Assembly: GCF_946886695.1 (NCBI RefSeq)
Contig: NZ_CAMPJD010000015.1
Location: 1-64,000 of the forward strand
Direction of reading: 5' to 3'
DNA: 64,000 nucleotides
Source of the DNA: an uncultured Pseudoxanthomonas sp.
Lineage (GTDB): Bacteria > Pseudomonadota > Gammaproteobacteria > Xanthomonadales > Xanthomonadaceae
The notes below the pieces were generated by a model. It did not search any database. It was not told the origin of the DNA and saw only the letters and a list, made by a program, of their open reading frames with translations. The translations under genes and the position numbers were made by a program. This document shows positions 51,099-59,590 of the stretch, piece by piece. Each line of letters starts with the position of its first letter. Positions within the stretch are counted from its first letter, which is position 1.

Positions 51099-51743
51099 CT
51101 ACTTCAGCGGACCGGGCGGCTCGCCATCGCCACCGGATTGCAGCGCCACCGGCAGGTGCCAGCCGTACGTCACCGCCATCATGCGCAGCCCGAAGCAGAG
51201 AGCCGCGCCCACCACGGCGCAGGGCACCATGGGCAGCGCCAGCCAATGGCCGACGGCGACGATCAGCGCGCCAGCCAGCGCCGCGACCGCATAAAGCTCG
51301 GCGCGCAGCACCAGCGGCACCTGGGCGAGCAGCAGGTCGCGGGCGATGCCGCCACCGATGCCGGTGAGCATGCCCATCGCGGCGGCCATCGGGGGCGAGA
51401 TGCCGTACTCAAGGGCCTTCTGCGTGCCGGCCACGGCGAAAAGCGCCAGGCCCATGGCGTCGAACAGCCGCACCGGATGGTGCAGCTTCTCGATCAGCGA
51501 CGCGCGGAAGAACGTCACCACGCCGGCGGCCAGTGAAGTGACCGGATAGCGCCAGTCGCTGAGCGCCGCGGGCGGGGTGGCGCCGATCAGCAGGTCGCGG
51601 GTGATGCCGCCTGCGGTCGCAGCGATGAACGACAGCACCAGCACGCCGAAGATGTCCAGCCGGCGACGCACGCCCAGCGTGGCACCGCTGAGCGCAAACA
51701 CGAACGTGCCGACCAGGTCGAGAATGAGGACCAGAGTTTCCAT
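51099..51743 (-). CDS. TRIC-type cation channel family protein (UPF0126/YicG)
   Basis: 214 residues from the ATG at 51743, with seven membrane spans. The two UPF0126 halves carry the glycine-rich GTFVFALSGATLGVRRRLDIFG and GLALFAVAGTQKALEYGI, and the GGITRDLLIGATPP and GGGIARDLLLAQVPL motifs. Prokaryotic TRIC homologues form trimeric potassium-permeable channels. The gene stands alone between the kinase and the AhpD-like gene. Confidence 0.9.
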   Translation of the reverse strand: METLVLILDLVGTFVFALSGATLGVRRRLDIFGVLVLSFIAATAGGITRDLLIGATPPAALSDWRYPVTSLAAGVVTFFRASLIEKLHHPVRLFDAMGLALFAVAGTQKALEYGISPPMAAAMGMLTGIGGGIARDLLLAQVPLVLRAELYAVAALAGALIVAVGHWLALPMVPCAVVGAALCFGLRMMAVTYGWHLPVALQSGGDGEPPGPLK

Positions 51744-51777
51744 GGTCCCCATTGTGCCGCCTGAGGCGTTCTTGCGA

Positions 51778-52224
51778 TCAGGGCAGGATCGGCTGCATGC
51801 CCACGCCCAGCCGGTTCCAGGCGTTGATCGTGGCCACCGCCATGGTCAGTTCGGCGATGCCGGATTCATCGAAGTGTTCCTTCAGCGCCTCGTAGGTCGC
51901 ATCGGCGGGGGCGCCCGAGGGCAGGGTGGTCAGCTGCTCCGCCCACGCCAGCGCCGCGCCTTCGCGGGCGTCGAAGAAGCGGCTGTCGCGCCAGCCGGCC
52001 AGCGTGTCCAGCTTGCGCGGCTCCACGCCGGCCTTGCGCAAGGCGCCGCCGTGCATGTCCATGCAGTAGGCGCAGCCGTTGATCTGGGAGACGCGCAGGA
52101 AGACCAGTTCGAGGAATTCCTTGCCCAGCGCGCCGTTGTGCAGGGCGGTGCTGGCGGCGTACAGGCCGCGGAAGGCTTCGGGGACGTGCTTGGGATAGTC
52201 GACGCGATGGAACTTCTGGCTCAT
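51778..52224 (-). CDS. AhpD-like carboxymuconolactone decarboxylase-family protein
   Basis: 148 residues from the ATG at 52224. The redox motif is QINGCAYCMDMHGGALRKAG (C51, C54, H58), the ExxxxxCxxCxxxH pattern of AhpD alkylhydroperoxidases; a general acid Glu lies at the front (ELVFLRVSQ). It likely reduces organic peroxides or a quinone-type substrate. It follows the SigJ-like sigma factor by 37 bases on the same strand. Confidence 0.9.
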   Translation of the reverse strand: MSQKFHRVDYPKHVPEAFRGLYAASTALHNGALGKEFLELVFLRVSQINGCAYCMDMHGGALRKAGVEPRKLDTLAGWRDSRFFDAREGAALAWAEQLTTLPSGAPADATYEALKEHFDESGIAELTMAVATINAWNRLGVGMQPILP

Positions 52225-52261
52225 GGCAGGGCTTCCGTGGCGGCCACCGTGGCCGCCTTCA

Positions 52262-53149
52262 CTACCAGGACGCGCCACCGTCCTTCGCCGTGACAGCCGT
52301 GCCCAACTTGTCCGGATTGGCGACGGTGAACAGCTCGCTGATGCGCTCGCCATCGCTGACCGCCACCATCACCGCGGCCAGTGTGCCGTCGCGGTAGCGC
52401 AGGATCGCGGGTTCGCCATTGACCGTGCCCATGCGCCACGCGATGGCTGGATCGTGCCGCCGGTAGACCGCCCAGAACAACCGTGCGATGCGCGCCGCCC
52501 CCAGCAGCGGACGGATGACGGCCACCGCCTTGCCGCCGCCATCGGACACCAGACGTGCGTCTTCGCTCAACAGGGCGGTGATCGCGGGCTGGTCGCCGCG
52601 CTGTGCCGCGCGCATGAAACGCTCCAGCAGATGGCGATGGTGTTCCGGCGCCACATCGAAGCGGGGACGACCCGCCTGCACGCGCTCGCGGGCGCGGTGG
52701 ACCATCTGCCGGCAATTCGCCTCGCTCTGGCCCAGCAGCGGCGCGATCTGCGCGTAGTCGTAGTCGAAGGCCTCCTTCAGCAGAAAGGCCGCGCGTTCCT
52801 CCGGACCCAGCCGCTCCAGCACGGCGAGGAAGGCCAGCGAAACCTGCTCGGCGACCTCGGCGGAATGCTCGGGGGTCGGAGACTCGTCGATCTCCGAGGG
52901 GGCGGGAAGCCATGGCCCGGTGTAGTGCTCGCGCTGCATGCGTGCGGCGCGGAGGCGGTCGATGCCCAGTCGCGTGGCGGCGGTGACCAGCCAGGCTTCC
53001 GGGTCGCGGATGCCGGTCCTGTCGGCCTGCTGCCAGCGCAGCCAGGTGTCCTGGACCACGTCCTCGGCGTCACTGCGGCTGCCCAACAAGCGGTAGGACA
53101 GCCCGAACAGGCGGGAACGGTGGGCTTCGAAAGTGTTTTCGGCGTTCAT
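52262..53149 (-). CDS. ECF RNA polymerase sigma factor, SigJ-like (ECF41 type)
   Basis: 295 residues. Sigma2 (RLFGLSYRLLGSRSDAEDVVQDTWLRW) and sigma4 (PEERAAFLLKEAFDYDYAQIAPLLGQSEANCRQMVHRARERV) are followed by a C-terminal SnoaL-like domain (~180-295, FMRAAQRGDQPAITALLSED, FWAVYRRHDPAIAWRMG), the arrangement of ECF41/SigJ factors that have no anti-sigma factor and use the extension as a built-in regulator. The AhpD-like gene downstream is the expected target, as in other ECF41 loci. Confidence 0.92.
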   Translation of the reverse strand: MNAENTFEAHRSRLFGLSYRLLGSRSDAEDVVQDTWLRWQQADRTGIRDPEAWLVTAATRLGIDRLRAARMQREHYTGPWLPAPSEIDESPTPEHSAEVAEQVSLAFLAVLERLGPEERAAFLLKEAFDYDYAQIAPLLGQSEANCRQMVHRARERVQAGRPRFDVAPEHHRHLLERFMRAAQRGDQPAITALLSEDARLVSDGGGKAVAVIRPLLGAARIARLFWAVYRRHDPAIAWRMGTVNGEPAILRYRDGTLAAVMVAVSDGERISELFTVANPDKLGTAVTAKDGGASW

Positions 53150-53263
53150 GCGACCAAAGACGGGGAAGGGTACCTGGCTGTGACAGGCGGGCGACGTGTC
53201 ACTTTGGCCTAAAATGGGCGCTTCCGCCCGCTACCCACCGGCAGCCCCGGCTTTGCCCGCCCC

Positions 53264-54781
53264 ATGACCTCGATCAAGCAGGAAGACCTCATCCAGTCCA
53301 TCGCCGATGGCCTGCAGTACATCAGCTACTACCACCCGGTCGACTACATCAAGAACCTCTCCGCTGCCTACGAGCGCGAGGAATCGCCCGCGGCCAAGGA
53401 CGCCATCGCCCAGATCCTGATCAACTCGCGCATGTGCGCCGAAGGCCACCGCCCGATCTGCCAGGACACCGGCATCGTCACCGTGTTCCTCGAGATCGGC
53501 ATGGACGTGCGCTGGGACGACGCCACGATGGGCGTGGAGGACATGGTCCACGAAGGCGTGCGCCGCGCCTACAACCATCCCGACAACAAGCTGCGCGCCA
53601 GCGTGCTGGCCGACCCGGCCGGCAAGCGCACCAACACCAAGGACAACACGCCGGGCGTGGTCAACGTCAAGGTGGTGCCGGGCAATACCGTCGACGTGAT
53701 CGTCGCCGCCAAGGGCGGTGGCTCCGAGGCGAAATCCAAGTTCGCCATGCTCAACCCCTCCGACTCCATCGTCGACTGGGTGCTGAAGACCGTGCCGACC
53801 ATGGGCGCCGGCTGGTGCCCACCGGGCATGCTCGGCATCGGCATCGGCGGTACCGCCGAGAAGGCGATGCTGCTGGCGAAGGAATCGCTGATGGAGCCGA
53901 TCGACATCACCGACCTGCAGGCGCGCGGCCCGTCCAATCGCGCCGAAGAACTGCGCCTGGAGCTGTACGAAAAGGTCAACGCGCTTGGCATCGGTGCGCA
54001 GGGCCTCGGCGGCCTGACCACCGTGCTCGACATCAAGGTCAAGGACTACCCGACCCACGCGGCCAACCTGCCGGTGGCGCTGATCCCGAACTGCGCCGCC
54101 ACCCGCCATGCGCACTTCACCCTCGACGGCAGCGGCCCGGTGATGCTGGACCCGCCGTCACTGGAAGACTGGCCGGAACTGACCTACGACGCGTCGAAGG
54201 GCCGTCGCGTCGACCTCGACACGCTGACGCGCGAAGACGTGGCCAACTGGAAGCCGGGCGAGGTGCTGCTGCTCAACGGCAAGCTGCTGACCGGCCGCGA
54301 CGCCGCGCACAAGCGCATGGTCGACATGCTCAACAAGGGCGAGGCCTTGCCGGTCGATCTGAGGGGGCGCCTCATCTACTACGTCGGCCCGGTCGATCCG
54401 GTGCGCGATGAAGTCGTTGGCCCGGCAGGCCCGACCACCGCCACCCGCATGGACAAGTTCACCGAGCAGGTGCTGGCGCAGACCGGCCTGCTGGGCATGG
54501 TCGGCAAGGCCGAGCGCGGCCCGGCGGCGATCGAGGCGATCAGGAAGCACCAGTCGGCCTACCTGATGGCGGTCGGCGGCGCGGCGTACCTCGTCTCGAA
54601 GGCGATCAAGGCGGCGAAGGTGGTCGGCTTCGCGGACCTGGGCATGGAAGCGATCTACGAATTTACCGTGCAGGACATGCCGGTGACGGTCGCCGTCGAT
54701 TCGCAGGGCACCTCGGTGCACCAGACCGGCCCGAAGGAATGGCAGGCGCGGATCGGGAAGATTCCGGTGGTGGTGGCGTAG
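53264..54781 (+). CDS. Class I fumarate hydratase
   Basis: 505 residues, the size of iron-sulfur FumA/FumB-type enzymes. The N-terminal domain carries MCAEGHRPICQDTGIVTVFLE with a cluster Cys, and later GIGGTAEKAMLLAKES and NCAATRHAHFTLDG supply others; the C-terminal domain has GPTTATRMDKFTEQVLAQTGLLGMVGKAERGP. It hydrates fumarate to L-malate in the TCA cycle using an oxygen-sensitive 4Fe-4S cluster. It diverges from the SigJ gene across 114 bases. Confidence 0.95.
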   Translation: MTSIKQEDLIQSIADGLQYISYYHPVDYIKNLSAAYEREESPAAKDAIAQILINSRMCAEGHRPICQDTGIVTVFLEIGMDVRWDDATMGVEDMVHEGVRRAYNHPDNKLRASVLADPAGKRTNTKDNTPGVVNVKVVPGNTVDVIVAAKGGGSEAKSKFAMLNPSDSIVDWVLKTVPTMGAGWCPPGMLGIGIGGTAEKAMLLAKESLMEPIDITDLQARGPSNRAEELRLELYEKVNALGIGAQGLGGLTTVLDIKVKDYPTHAANLPVALIPNCAATRHAHFTLDGSGPVMLDPPSLEDWPELTYDASKGRRVDLDTLTREDVANWKPGEVLLLNGKLLTGRDAAHKRMVDMLNKGEALPVDLRGRLIYYVGPVDPVRDEVVGPAGPTTATRMDKFTEQVLAQTGLLGMVGKAERGPAAIEAIRKHQSAYLMAVGGAAYLVSKAIKAAKVVGFADLGMEAIYEFTVQDMPVTVAVDSQGTSVHQTGPKEWQARIGKIPVVVA

Positions 54782-54786
54782 TCGCG

Positions 54787-54910
54787 TTTCCCTTCTCCCT
54801 TCGGGAGAAGGTGCCCGTAGGGCGGATGAGGGAAAGCGGAGTCAGGATGTTTGAATCATTCGGACTTGCGTTACCCCTCACCCCAACCCCTCTCCCGCAG
54901 GGAGAGGGGC
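54787..54910. repeat. Paired REP element, family B, copy 4
   Basis: TTCCCTTCTCCCTTCGGGAG...GGGCGGATGAGGGA at the left and CCCCTCACCCCAACCCCTCTCCC...GAGAGGGG in part at the right, between the fumarase and GST genes. Confidence 0.83.
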
Positions 54911-54931
54911 TCAAACTTCAAGAGGTCCTGC

Positions 54932-55567
54932 ATGTCGACGACGCTGTACTACTCCCGCAGCACCGCCAGCCTGGTCGTCCACTGGCTGCTGATCGAGCTC
55001 GGCATTCCGCACGAACTGCACGAGCTGGACTTCGACAAGCGCGACCAGAAATCGGACGACTACCTCAAGCTCAATCCCGCCGGCGTGGTGCCCACGCTGG
55101 TGATGGACGGGCAGGTGATCACCGAGACCGCCGCCATCCTGATGCATCTTGCCGACACGCATCCGCGTGCGGAGCTGGCGCCCGCGGTGGCAACCACCCA
55201 GCGCGCCCAGTACTACCGCTGGATGCTGTTCTGCGCCAACACGCTGATGCCCGCGTATCGCGCGTGGTTCTATTCCGACGAGATCGCCGGCGAGGCCAAC
55301 ATCGAGGCCACGCAGCAGCACGCCCGGGCGAAGCTGGAGAAGGCGTGGGGACAGGTCGCCGACCACCTGGAGGCGCACGGCCCCTACCTGCTGGGCGCAC
55401 AACGCAGCGCCGCGGACTTCCTGCTGACCATGCTGATGCGCTGGTCGCGCAACATGCCGAAGCCGACCGACAGCTGGCCGGTATTGCAGGCCTATGCGCA
55501 GCGCATGAAGGCGCTGCCGAGTTTCAGGGAAGTCTATACCCGCGAAGGACTGACCGACTGGACCTGA
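54932..55567 (+). CDS. Glutathione S-transferase
   Basis: 211 residues from the ATG at 54932 (AAGAGG 8 bases before). The thioredoxin-like N-terminus is TTLYYSRSTASLVVHWLLIELGIPHEL, with cis-Pro in GVVPTLVMDGQVITETAAILMHLAD, the usual glutathione-binding ESxAI-type region. The all-helical C-terminal domain follows (YLLGAQRSAADFLLTMLMRWSRNM). It likely conjugates glutathione to electrophiles. An open frame upstream of the ATG passes through a REP element and is not part of the gene. Confidence 0.9.
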   Translation: MSTTLYYSRSTASLVVHWLLIELGIPHELHELDFDKRDQKSDDYLKLNPAGVVPTLVMDGQVITETAAILMHLADTHPRAELAPAVATTQRAQYYRWMLFCANTLMPAYRAWFYSDEIAGEANIEATQQHARAKLEKAWGQVADHLEAHGPYLLGAQRSAADFLLTMLMRWSRNMPKPTDSWPVLQAYAQRMKALPSFREVYTREGLTDWT

Positions 55568-55584
55568 CGGTCGCGCAATCCACT

Positions 55585-55724
55585 GTAGGAGCGACGTAAG
55601 TCGCGACCGTGGATCGGGAAATCGCGTGACGCCGTGGCCATGAGCGGCGTGCGCCTGAAATACATCGCCTGGAGCAGCGTTCCTGCCCGTCTAGGCATGT
55701 GGTCGCGACTTACGTCGCTCCTAC
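55585..55724. repeat. Paired inverted REP element, family A, copy 3
   Basis: GTAGGAGCGACGTAAGTCGC...GACC and its exact inverse GGTCGCGACTTACGTCGCTCC in part at 55701-55724, on both sides of ~90 bases with no gene. Confidence 0.88.
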
Positions 55725-55743
55725 AGCAGGCAACAGCGGACGC

Positions 55744-56853
55744 TCAGTCCACATACTCGTCGAACTTCCGCCCGCCCTGGAACGGCATCAGATGCTGGCG
55801 CAGGATGCCGCGCGGCACCGTTTCGAGCTTCATCACGCCGTACTCCTCGGGCCAGTCTTCCTGTTTCGGCGGCAGCTTGAACGTGCCCATCAGCATGTCC
55901 ACCAGCGGCAGGTGGATGGCGTAGTTCACGTCCAGGTAGTCCTTGTGCCGCGCATGGTGCCAGTGGTGGTAGCGCGGCAGCACCAGCAGGTACTCCAGCA
56001 CGCCGAAGCGGATGCCGAGGTTGGCATGCGCCAGCACGGCTTGCAGGCCGACCAGGATCACGTACGCGTTCACCGCGGGTGCCGAGAACCCGAGGATCAG
56101 CAGCGGCAACAGCACCGCGCTGCGGGTCAGCACGATTTCGACGAAGTGGATGCGCGAACCTGCCAGCCAGTCCATTTCGCGACTCGAGTGATGGACGGCA
56201 TGGAAGCGCCAGAGCCACGGAATGTTGTGGTACGCACGGTGCAGCAGCGCCTGGGCCAGGTCGGCCACGAACACCGCGATCAGGAACTGCGCCCACACAG
56301 GCAAGGACTGGATAGCGTCCTTCAGTGCCGGGAAAGCCGCCAACCCGGCGATGGTGGAGGTGGATGCCGTCACCAGGATCAGGATGAACTGCACCAGCAC
56401 GTGGCTCATGAAGAAGTAGCCCACGTCCGTGCGCCAGCCGGGGCGCAACGGCGAAATGCGGCGCTTGCCCAGGTAGTGCTCCAGCGGCACGAACACCAGC
56501 GCCGAGAAGAACAGCGAGATCACGAACCAGTCCAGGCCCAGCGAGTAGGGCGTCTTGCCGATGGCATCGAACTGCACGTTGGTGCCGCCCAGCAGAACGG
56601 CGAGCGTGGCGCCGCCCACGCCGACCAGGGCGATGCGTTTGTTGCGGTCGCGCAGGATGGCCAGCGTGCCCATGCCGAACGCCGCTGCCAGACCGACCAG
56701 CAACAGGTGGCGCGCGAACTGCTCGTTGTAGACCGCGCGGAACTCCTTGCTGGTCAGCAGTTCGGGATGGTGGAAGCAGAGCACCGCCATCAGGCTGAGC
56801 AGCCCGAGCAGGGCGGAGGCGTAGGCGAAGAACGAACGGCGCGGGCGGGACAT
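55744..56853 (-). CDS. Sterol desaturase / fatty-acid hydroxylase family membrane protein
   Basis: 369 residues from the ATG at 56853. Eight or so hydrophobic spans. The eight-His di-iron motifs are visible: HRAYHN, FHAVHHSSREMDWLAG and YHHWHHARHKDYLDVNYA. Such enzymes use O2 to hydroxylate or desaturate lipids, sterols or hopanoids; the substrate is unknown. It lies downstream of arsC by 46 bases on the same strand. Confidence 0.9.
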   Translation of the reverse strand: MSRPRRSFFAYASALLGLLSLMAVLCFHHPELLTSKEFRAVYNEQFARHLLLVGLAAAFGMGTLAILRDRNKRIALVGVGGATLAVLLGGTNVQFDAIGKTPYSLGLDWFVISLFFSALVFVPLEHYLGKRRISPLRPGWRTDVGYFFMSHVLVQFILILVTASTSTIAGLAAFPALKDAIQSLPVWAQFLIAVFVADLAQALLHRAYHNIPWLWRFHAVHHSSREMDWLAGSRIHFVEIVLTRSAVLLPLLILGFSAPAVNAYVILVGLQAVLAHANLGIRFGVLEYLLVLPRYHHWHHARHKDYLDVNYAIHLPLVDMLMGTFKLPPKQEDWPEEYGVMKLETVPRGILRQHLMPFQGGRKFDEYVD

Positions 56854-56899
56854 GGTGCTTCCTTGGCAGGTCGAGTGGCTTCCTGCGCCCGATTTTACG

Positions 56900-57319
56900 T
56901 CAGACGATGCGATTTCCGGCCGCATCCACCACGGGCTCTCCATCCTCCTTCGCGAAGGCGCCCTGTTGCGGTCGCGGCAGGATGTCCAGCACACGCTCCG
57001 AGGGGCGGCAGAGTGTGGTTCCCATCGGTGTCACCACGATCGGCCGGTTGATGAGCACCGGGTGGGCCAGCATCGCATCGACCAGCGCGTCGTCGTCCGC
57101 ATCGGCCAGGGCGAGGTCCGAGTACAGGGCCTCCTTGGCGCGCACCACCTCGCGAACCGGCACCTGCATCGCGGCGATCAGCGACAGCAGGGTGGCGCGA
57201 TCCGGCGGGGTCCGCAGGTACTCGATGACGTGCGGCTCGATGCCGGCATTGCGGATCAATCCCAGCGTGTTGCGCGACGTACCGCAGGCCGGGTTGTGGT
57301 AGATCGTCACCTCGCCCAT
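56900..57319 (-). CDS. arsC: Arsenate reductase, glutaredoxin type
   Basis: 139 residues. The catalytic Cys lies in TIYHNPACGTSRNTL (C12), and the anion-binding arginines in LINRPIVVTPMGTTLCRPSER. It reduces arsenate to arsenite with glutathione and glutaredoxin. No ars efflux pump or regulator is beside it, so its role may be general or it may depend on distant genes. The start overlaps the stop of the phospholipase gene by one base. Confidence 0.94.
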   Translation of the reverse strand: MGEVTIYHNPACGTSRNTLGLIRNAGIEPHVIEYLRTPPDRATLLSLIAAMQVPVREVVRAKEALYSDLALADADDDALVDAMLAHPVLINRPIVVTPMGTTLCRPSERVLDILPRPQQGAFAKEDGEPVVDAAGNRIV

Positions 57320-58506
57320 CAGTACCAGTCCAGCAGCGAGATGCCCAGGCCAATATAGGTGGCCTTGTGGTTGTAGTCGATCAGGCTTTCACCGTAGCCG
57401 TGGAACAGCTGCACGTGTGCACGGAAGCTCCGGTTGATCGGGAACCCGTAGTCCACCTGCAGGGCACCATGCGAGTCGTCGCCTCCACGCAGCGAATGCC
57501 GGCCCAGTACCGTGAACACATGGCCGTTGCGCGCGTAGGTGAGCATCGCATCGCCGCGGCCAATGTAGTCCTCGATGTCGGGGTTGTCGTCGTCGTTGCC
57601 GTCCGGCACGCGATACCAGGGGCGCAGCACCAGTGCCCAGTTGTCGCGATCCAGGCCGATGGTGGCGATGACGCGGTTCCAGCTGCGCGACAGCGGATCG
57701 CTGCGGCCATTGGACTGGTGGTTGAGCGCGATGCCGGCCATGCGGCCCTTCCAGCCGGCGATGCTGTAGTTGTTGCGGAACACCAGCATCACTTCCGGCT
57801 CGTAGTTCGTCTCCCGGAACGGGCGCGATTCGTCGCCGTTGTAGACCTGCCAGCGCGAGCTCTGGGTGTAGGCCCCCCAGACGTCGCCGTTGTCGCCGAA
57901 CAGGTTCTCCGCGAACTTGGTCTTGAAGCTCAACTGGAATTTCGCCTCGATGTCCTGCAGGTCCTGCGGCTCGATGACGGTGTTGTCCGGGTTGGGCGAA
58001 GACGGCGTCTCGTTGACCTGGCTGGTCCAGAACGCAGGCAGCAGGTACATGGGCTTGTAGGCGCGCAGTTGGAACACGCCCAGCTTGGAGTCCTTGGCCA
58101 GCTCCCAACGGCTGTCGAGCAGCGAGCCGCGCCCCGCATTGGCGATCAGGTCGGCGTCGGCAGGATCGTCGGTGCGGAACCATGCGCCCAGGCGGCGGCG
58201 CGTACGCTGGCTGAGGGGAAGATCCTGGCCGGTCTCCATGTCGGCGGCCGCCTTGGCTTCGGCACGGGCCTGCGCGCGCGCCTGGATTTCGGCTTCTCTG
58301 GCAGCCAGCGCCTGTTCGTCGGCCTGTCGGGTGTCGGCCGCAGTGCGCCCGAGTGCCGCGTCATAGCAGGCCAGGCGTGCGGCGTCGTTCTCGAGCGAGA
58401 AGCAGGCCTCGGCGGCCGTTCCGGCGGGGGCGTTTTCCTGTGCTTGGGCGCTCAGTGCGAAGGTAACTCCGATTACCAGGGGCAGAAGCCGGGTGGGGTG
58501 CGTCAT
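57319..58506 (-). CDS. pldA: Outer-membrane phospholipase A (OMPLA)
   Basis: 395 residues from the ATG at 58506, with signal peptide (LLPLVIGVTFALSAQAQ). Residues ~30-110 form a charged, Cys-containing extension (AARLACYDAALGRTA, then an Ala/Glu-rich coiled part) before the barrel. The barrel contains the OMPLA active site ALNHQSNGRSDPLSRSWNR (His-Ser-Asn), and strands end in GLGISLLDWY with an aromatic end. It hydrolyses phospholipids that reach the outer leaflet. It is coupled to arsC by a TGATG overlap, an unusual pair. Confidence 0.93.
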   Translation of the reverse strand: MTHPTRLLPLVIGVTFALSAQAQENAPAGTAAEACFSLENDAARLACYDAALGRTAADTRQADEQALAAREAEIQARAQARAEAKAAADMETGQDLPLSQRTRRRLGAWFRTDDPADADLIANAGRGSLLDSRWELAKDSKLGVFQLRAYKPMYLLPAFWTSQVNETPSSPNPDNTVIEPQDLQDIEAKFQLSFKTKFAENLFGDNGDVWGAYTQSSRWQVYNGDESRPFRETNYEPEVMLVFRNNYSIAGWKGRMAGIALNHQSNGRSDPLSRSWNRVIATIGLDRDNWALVLRPWYRVPDGNDDDNPDIEDYIGRGDAMLTYARNGHVFTVLGRHSLRGGDDSHGALQVDYGFPINRSFRAHVQLFHGYGESLIDYNHKATYIGLGISLLDWY

Positions 58507-58574
58507 GCAGGGGCTCGAAGGTGGGGGCGGCGACATTCTGCCAGCCGGCGCGGATGGGACGTGCGACGTGGTGT

Positions 58575-59060
58575 TCAAAAGATCCAGGCGAACACGAATA
58601 GTCCCAGCATCGCGAATGCCAAGCCCAGCTTGAGCACCACGCCCAACAGGATGCCAAGCCAGGTGCCCAGGCCCACCTTGGTGGCCTGGCGGAATTCCCG
58701 GCCATGCCAGAGTTCGCCCAGCAGCGCGCCGATGAAGGGGCCCGCCAGCAGGCCGATAGGCATGAAGAACAGGCCGGCGAACGTGCCCAGCACGGTCCCC
58801 AGTAATGCCTTGCGGCTCGCGCCGACCCGCTGCGCACCGATTGCGGTGGAGAAGATGTCGACGGCGAAGGACAGCGCGGTCAGCAGGCCCAGCACGACCA
58901 GCGTGACCCAGCCGATCTGCTGGAAATCGCCCGCCCAGGCAGCCAGCAGCATGCCGCCGAAGACCAGGGGCAGGCCGGGCAGGGCAGGCAGGATCACCCC
59001 CGCGATGCCAACCAGGATCAGCACCACGGCCAGGGCGTAGTAAAGCATCTGGATATCCAA
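58575..59060 (-). CDS. DUF456 membrane protein
   Basis: 161 residues from a TTG at 59060; AGGAGA lies 5 bases before it, while the first ATG (59048) is 17 bases away, so the TTG is favoured. Four to five hydrophobic spans rich in Gly (VLILVGIAGVILPALPGLPLVFGGMLLAAW, GTFAGLFFMPIGLLAGPFIGALLGEL, shown in parts) fit the DUF456 family, which has glycine-zipper-like helices. Function unknown. Confidence 0.85.
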   Translation of the reverse strand: MDIQMLYYALAVVLILVGIAGVILPALPGLPLVFGGMLLAAWAGDFQQIGWVTLVVLGLLTALSFAVDIFSTAIGAQRVGASRKALLGTVLGTFAGLFFMPIGLLAGPFIGALLGELWHGREFRQATKVGLGTWLGILLGVVLKLGLAFAMLGLFVFAWIF

Positions 59061-59289
59061 ACAATTCTCCTAGTGAATCAAGGGGTTGGCAGGGGGTTGA
59101 CTTTTTCGTTCAAGCGTTTGCATTTTGCCAAATGCCGGGTTACTGTGCGGCCGCTGCCGTTGCCAAGGTCACCGTGAATCGTGGCCTGATGGGGTAGATC
59201 CATGATCCGCTGCATCCTTGTACCTCGCTTCCTCCTTGCAACCAGCCGCCCAGCAGGCGTATCCACCACCCGTTTCAAGGAGCAAGTAG
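59061..59289 (+). promoter_or_regulatory. Leader region of the cold-shock gene
   Basis: About 230 bases lie before the cold-shock gene. TTGACT occurs at 59097, but no good -10 box at the right spacing is seen. An AAGGAG site is 8 bases before the ATG. A long leader would fit cold-shock genes, whose 5' RNA folds regulate translation; nothing beyond the length and the ribosome site is directly supported. Confidence 0.35.
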
Positions 59290-59499
59290 ATGTCTGATCG
59301 TGAAACCGGAACCGTGAAATGGTTCAACGATGCCAAGGGCTTCGGCTTCATCAGCCGCGAGAATGGCGAAGACGTGTTCGTGCACTTCCGCGCCATCCAG
59401 ACCCAGGGCTTCAAGAGCCTGAAGGAAGGACAGAAGGTCAGCTTCACCGTCGTGCAGGGCCAGAAGGGCCTGCAGGCGGATGCCGTGCAGCCCGTCTGA
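59290..59499 (+). CDS. cspA: Cold-shock protein, CspA family
   Basis: 69 residues. The RNA-binding motifs RNP1 (KGFGFISRE) and RNP2 (DVFVHFRAI) are intact, in [18 protein letters not shown]. CspA-type proteins bind single-stranded RNA and melt structure at low temperature. A perfect 15-bp terminator follows 36 bases after the stop. Several copies per genome are usual, so the symbol is only a family label. Confidence 0.97.
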   Translation: MSDRETGTVKWFNDAKGFGFISRENGEDVFVHFRAIQTQGFKSLKEGQKVSFTVVQGQKGLQADAVQPV

Positions 59500-59535
59500 C
59501 CCGACCGCCGAACCGCGCAACAGCGCGTGCTCCAC

Positions 59536-59569
59536 AAGAAAAAGCCCGGCTGATGCCGGGCTTTTTCTT
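59536..59569. terminator. Bidirectional terminator
   Basis: AAGAAAAAGCCCGGC-TGAT-GCCGGGCTTTTTCTT: a perfect 15-bp stem with A and T tracts, between the convergent cold-shock and glycine-zipper genes. Confidence 0.93.
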
Positions 59570-59590
59570 GGTTCTTGGTCGCGGTTGCGA

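Noticed and set aside
57367..59040. 557-codon plus-strand frame
   Set aside because: It runs antisense through the phospholipase and DUF456 genes; composition is that of a shadow frame.
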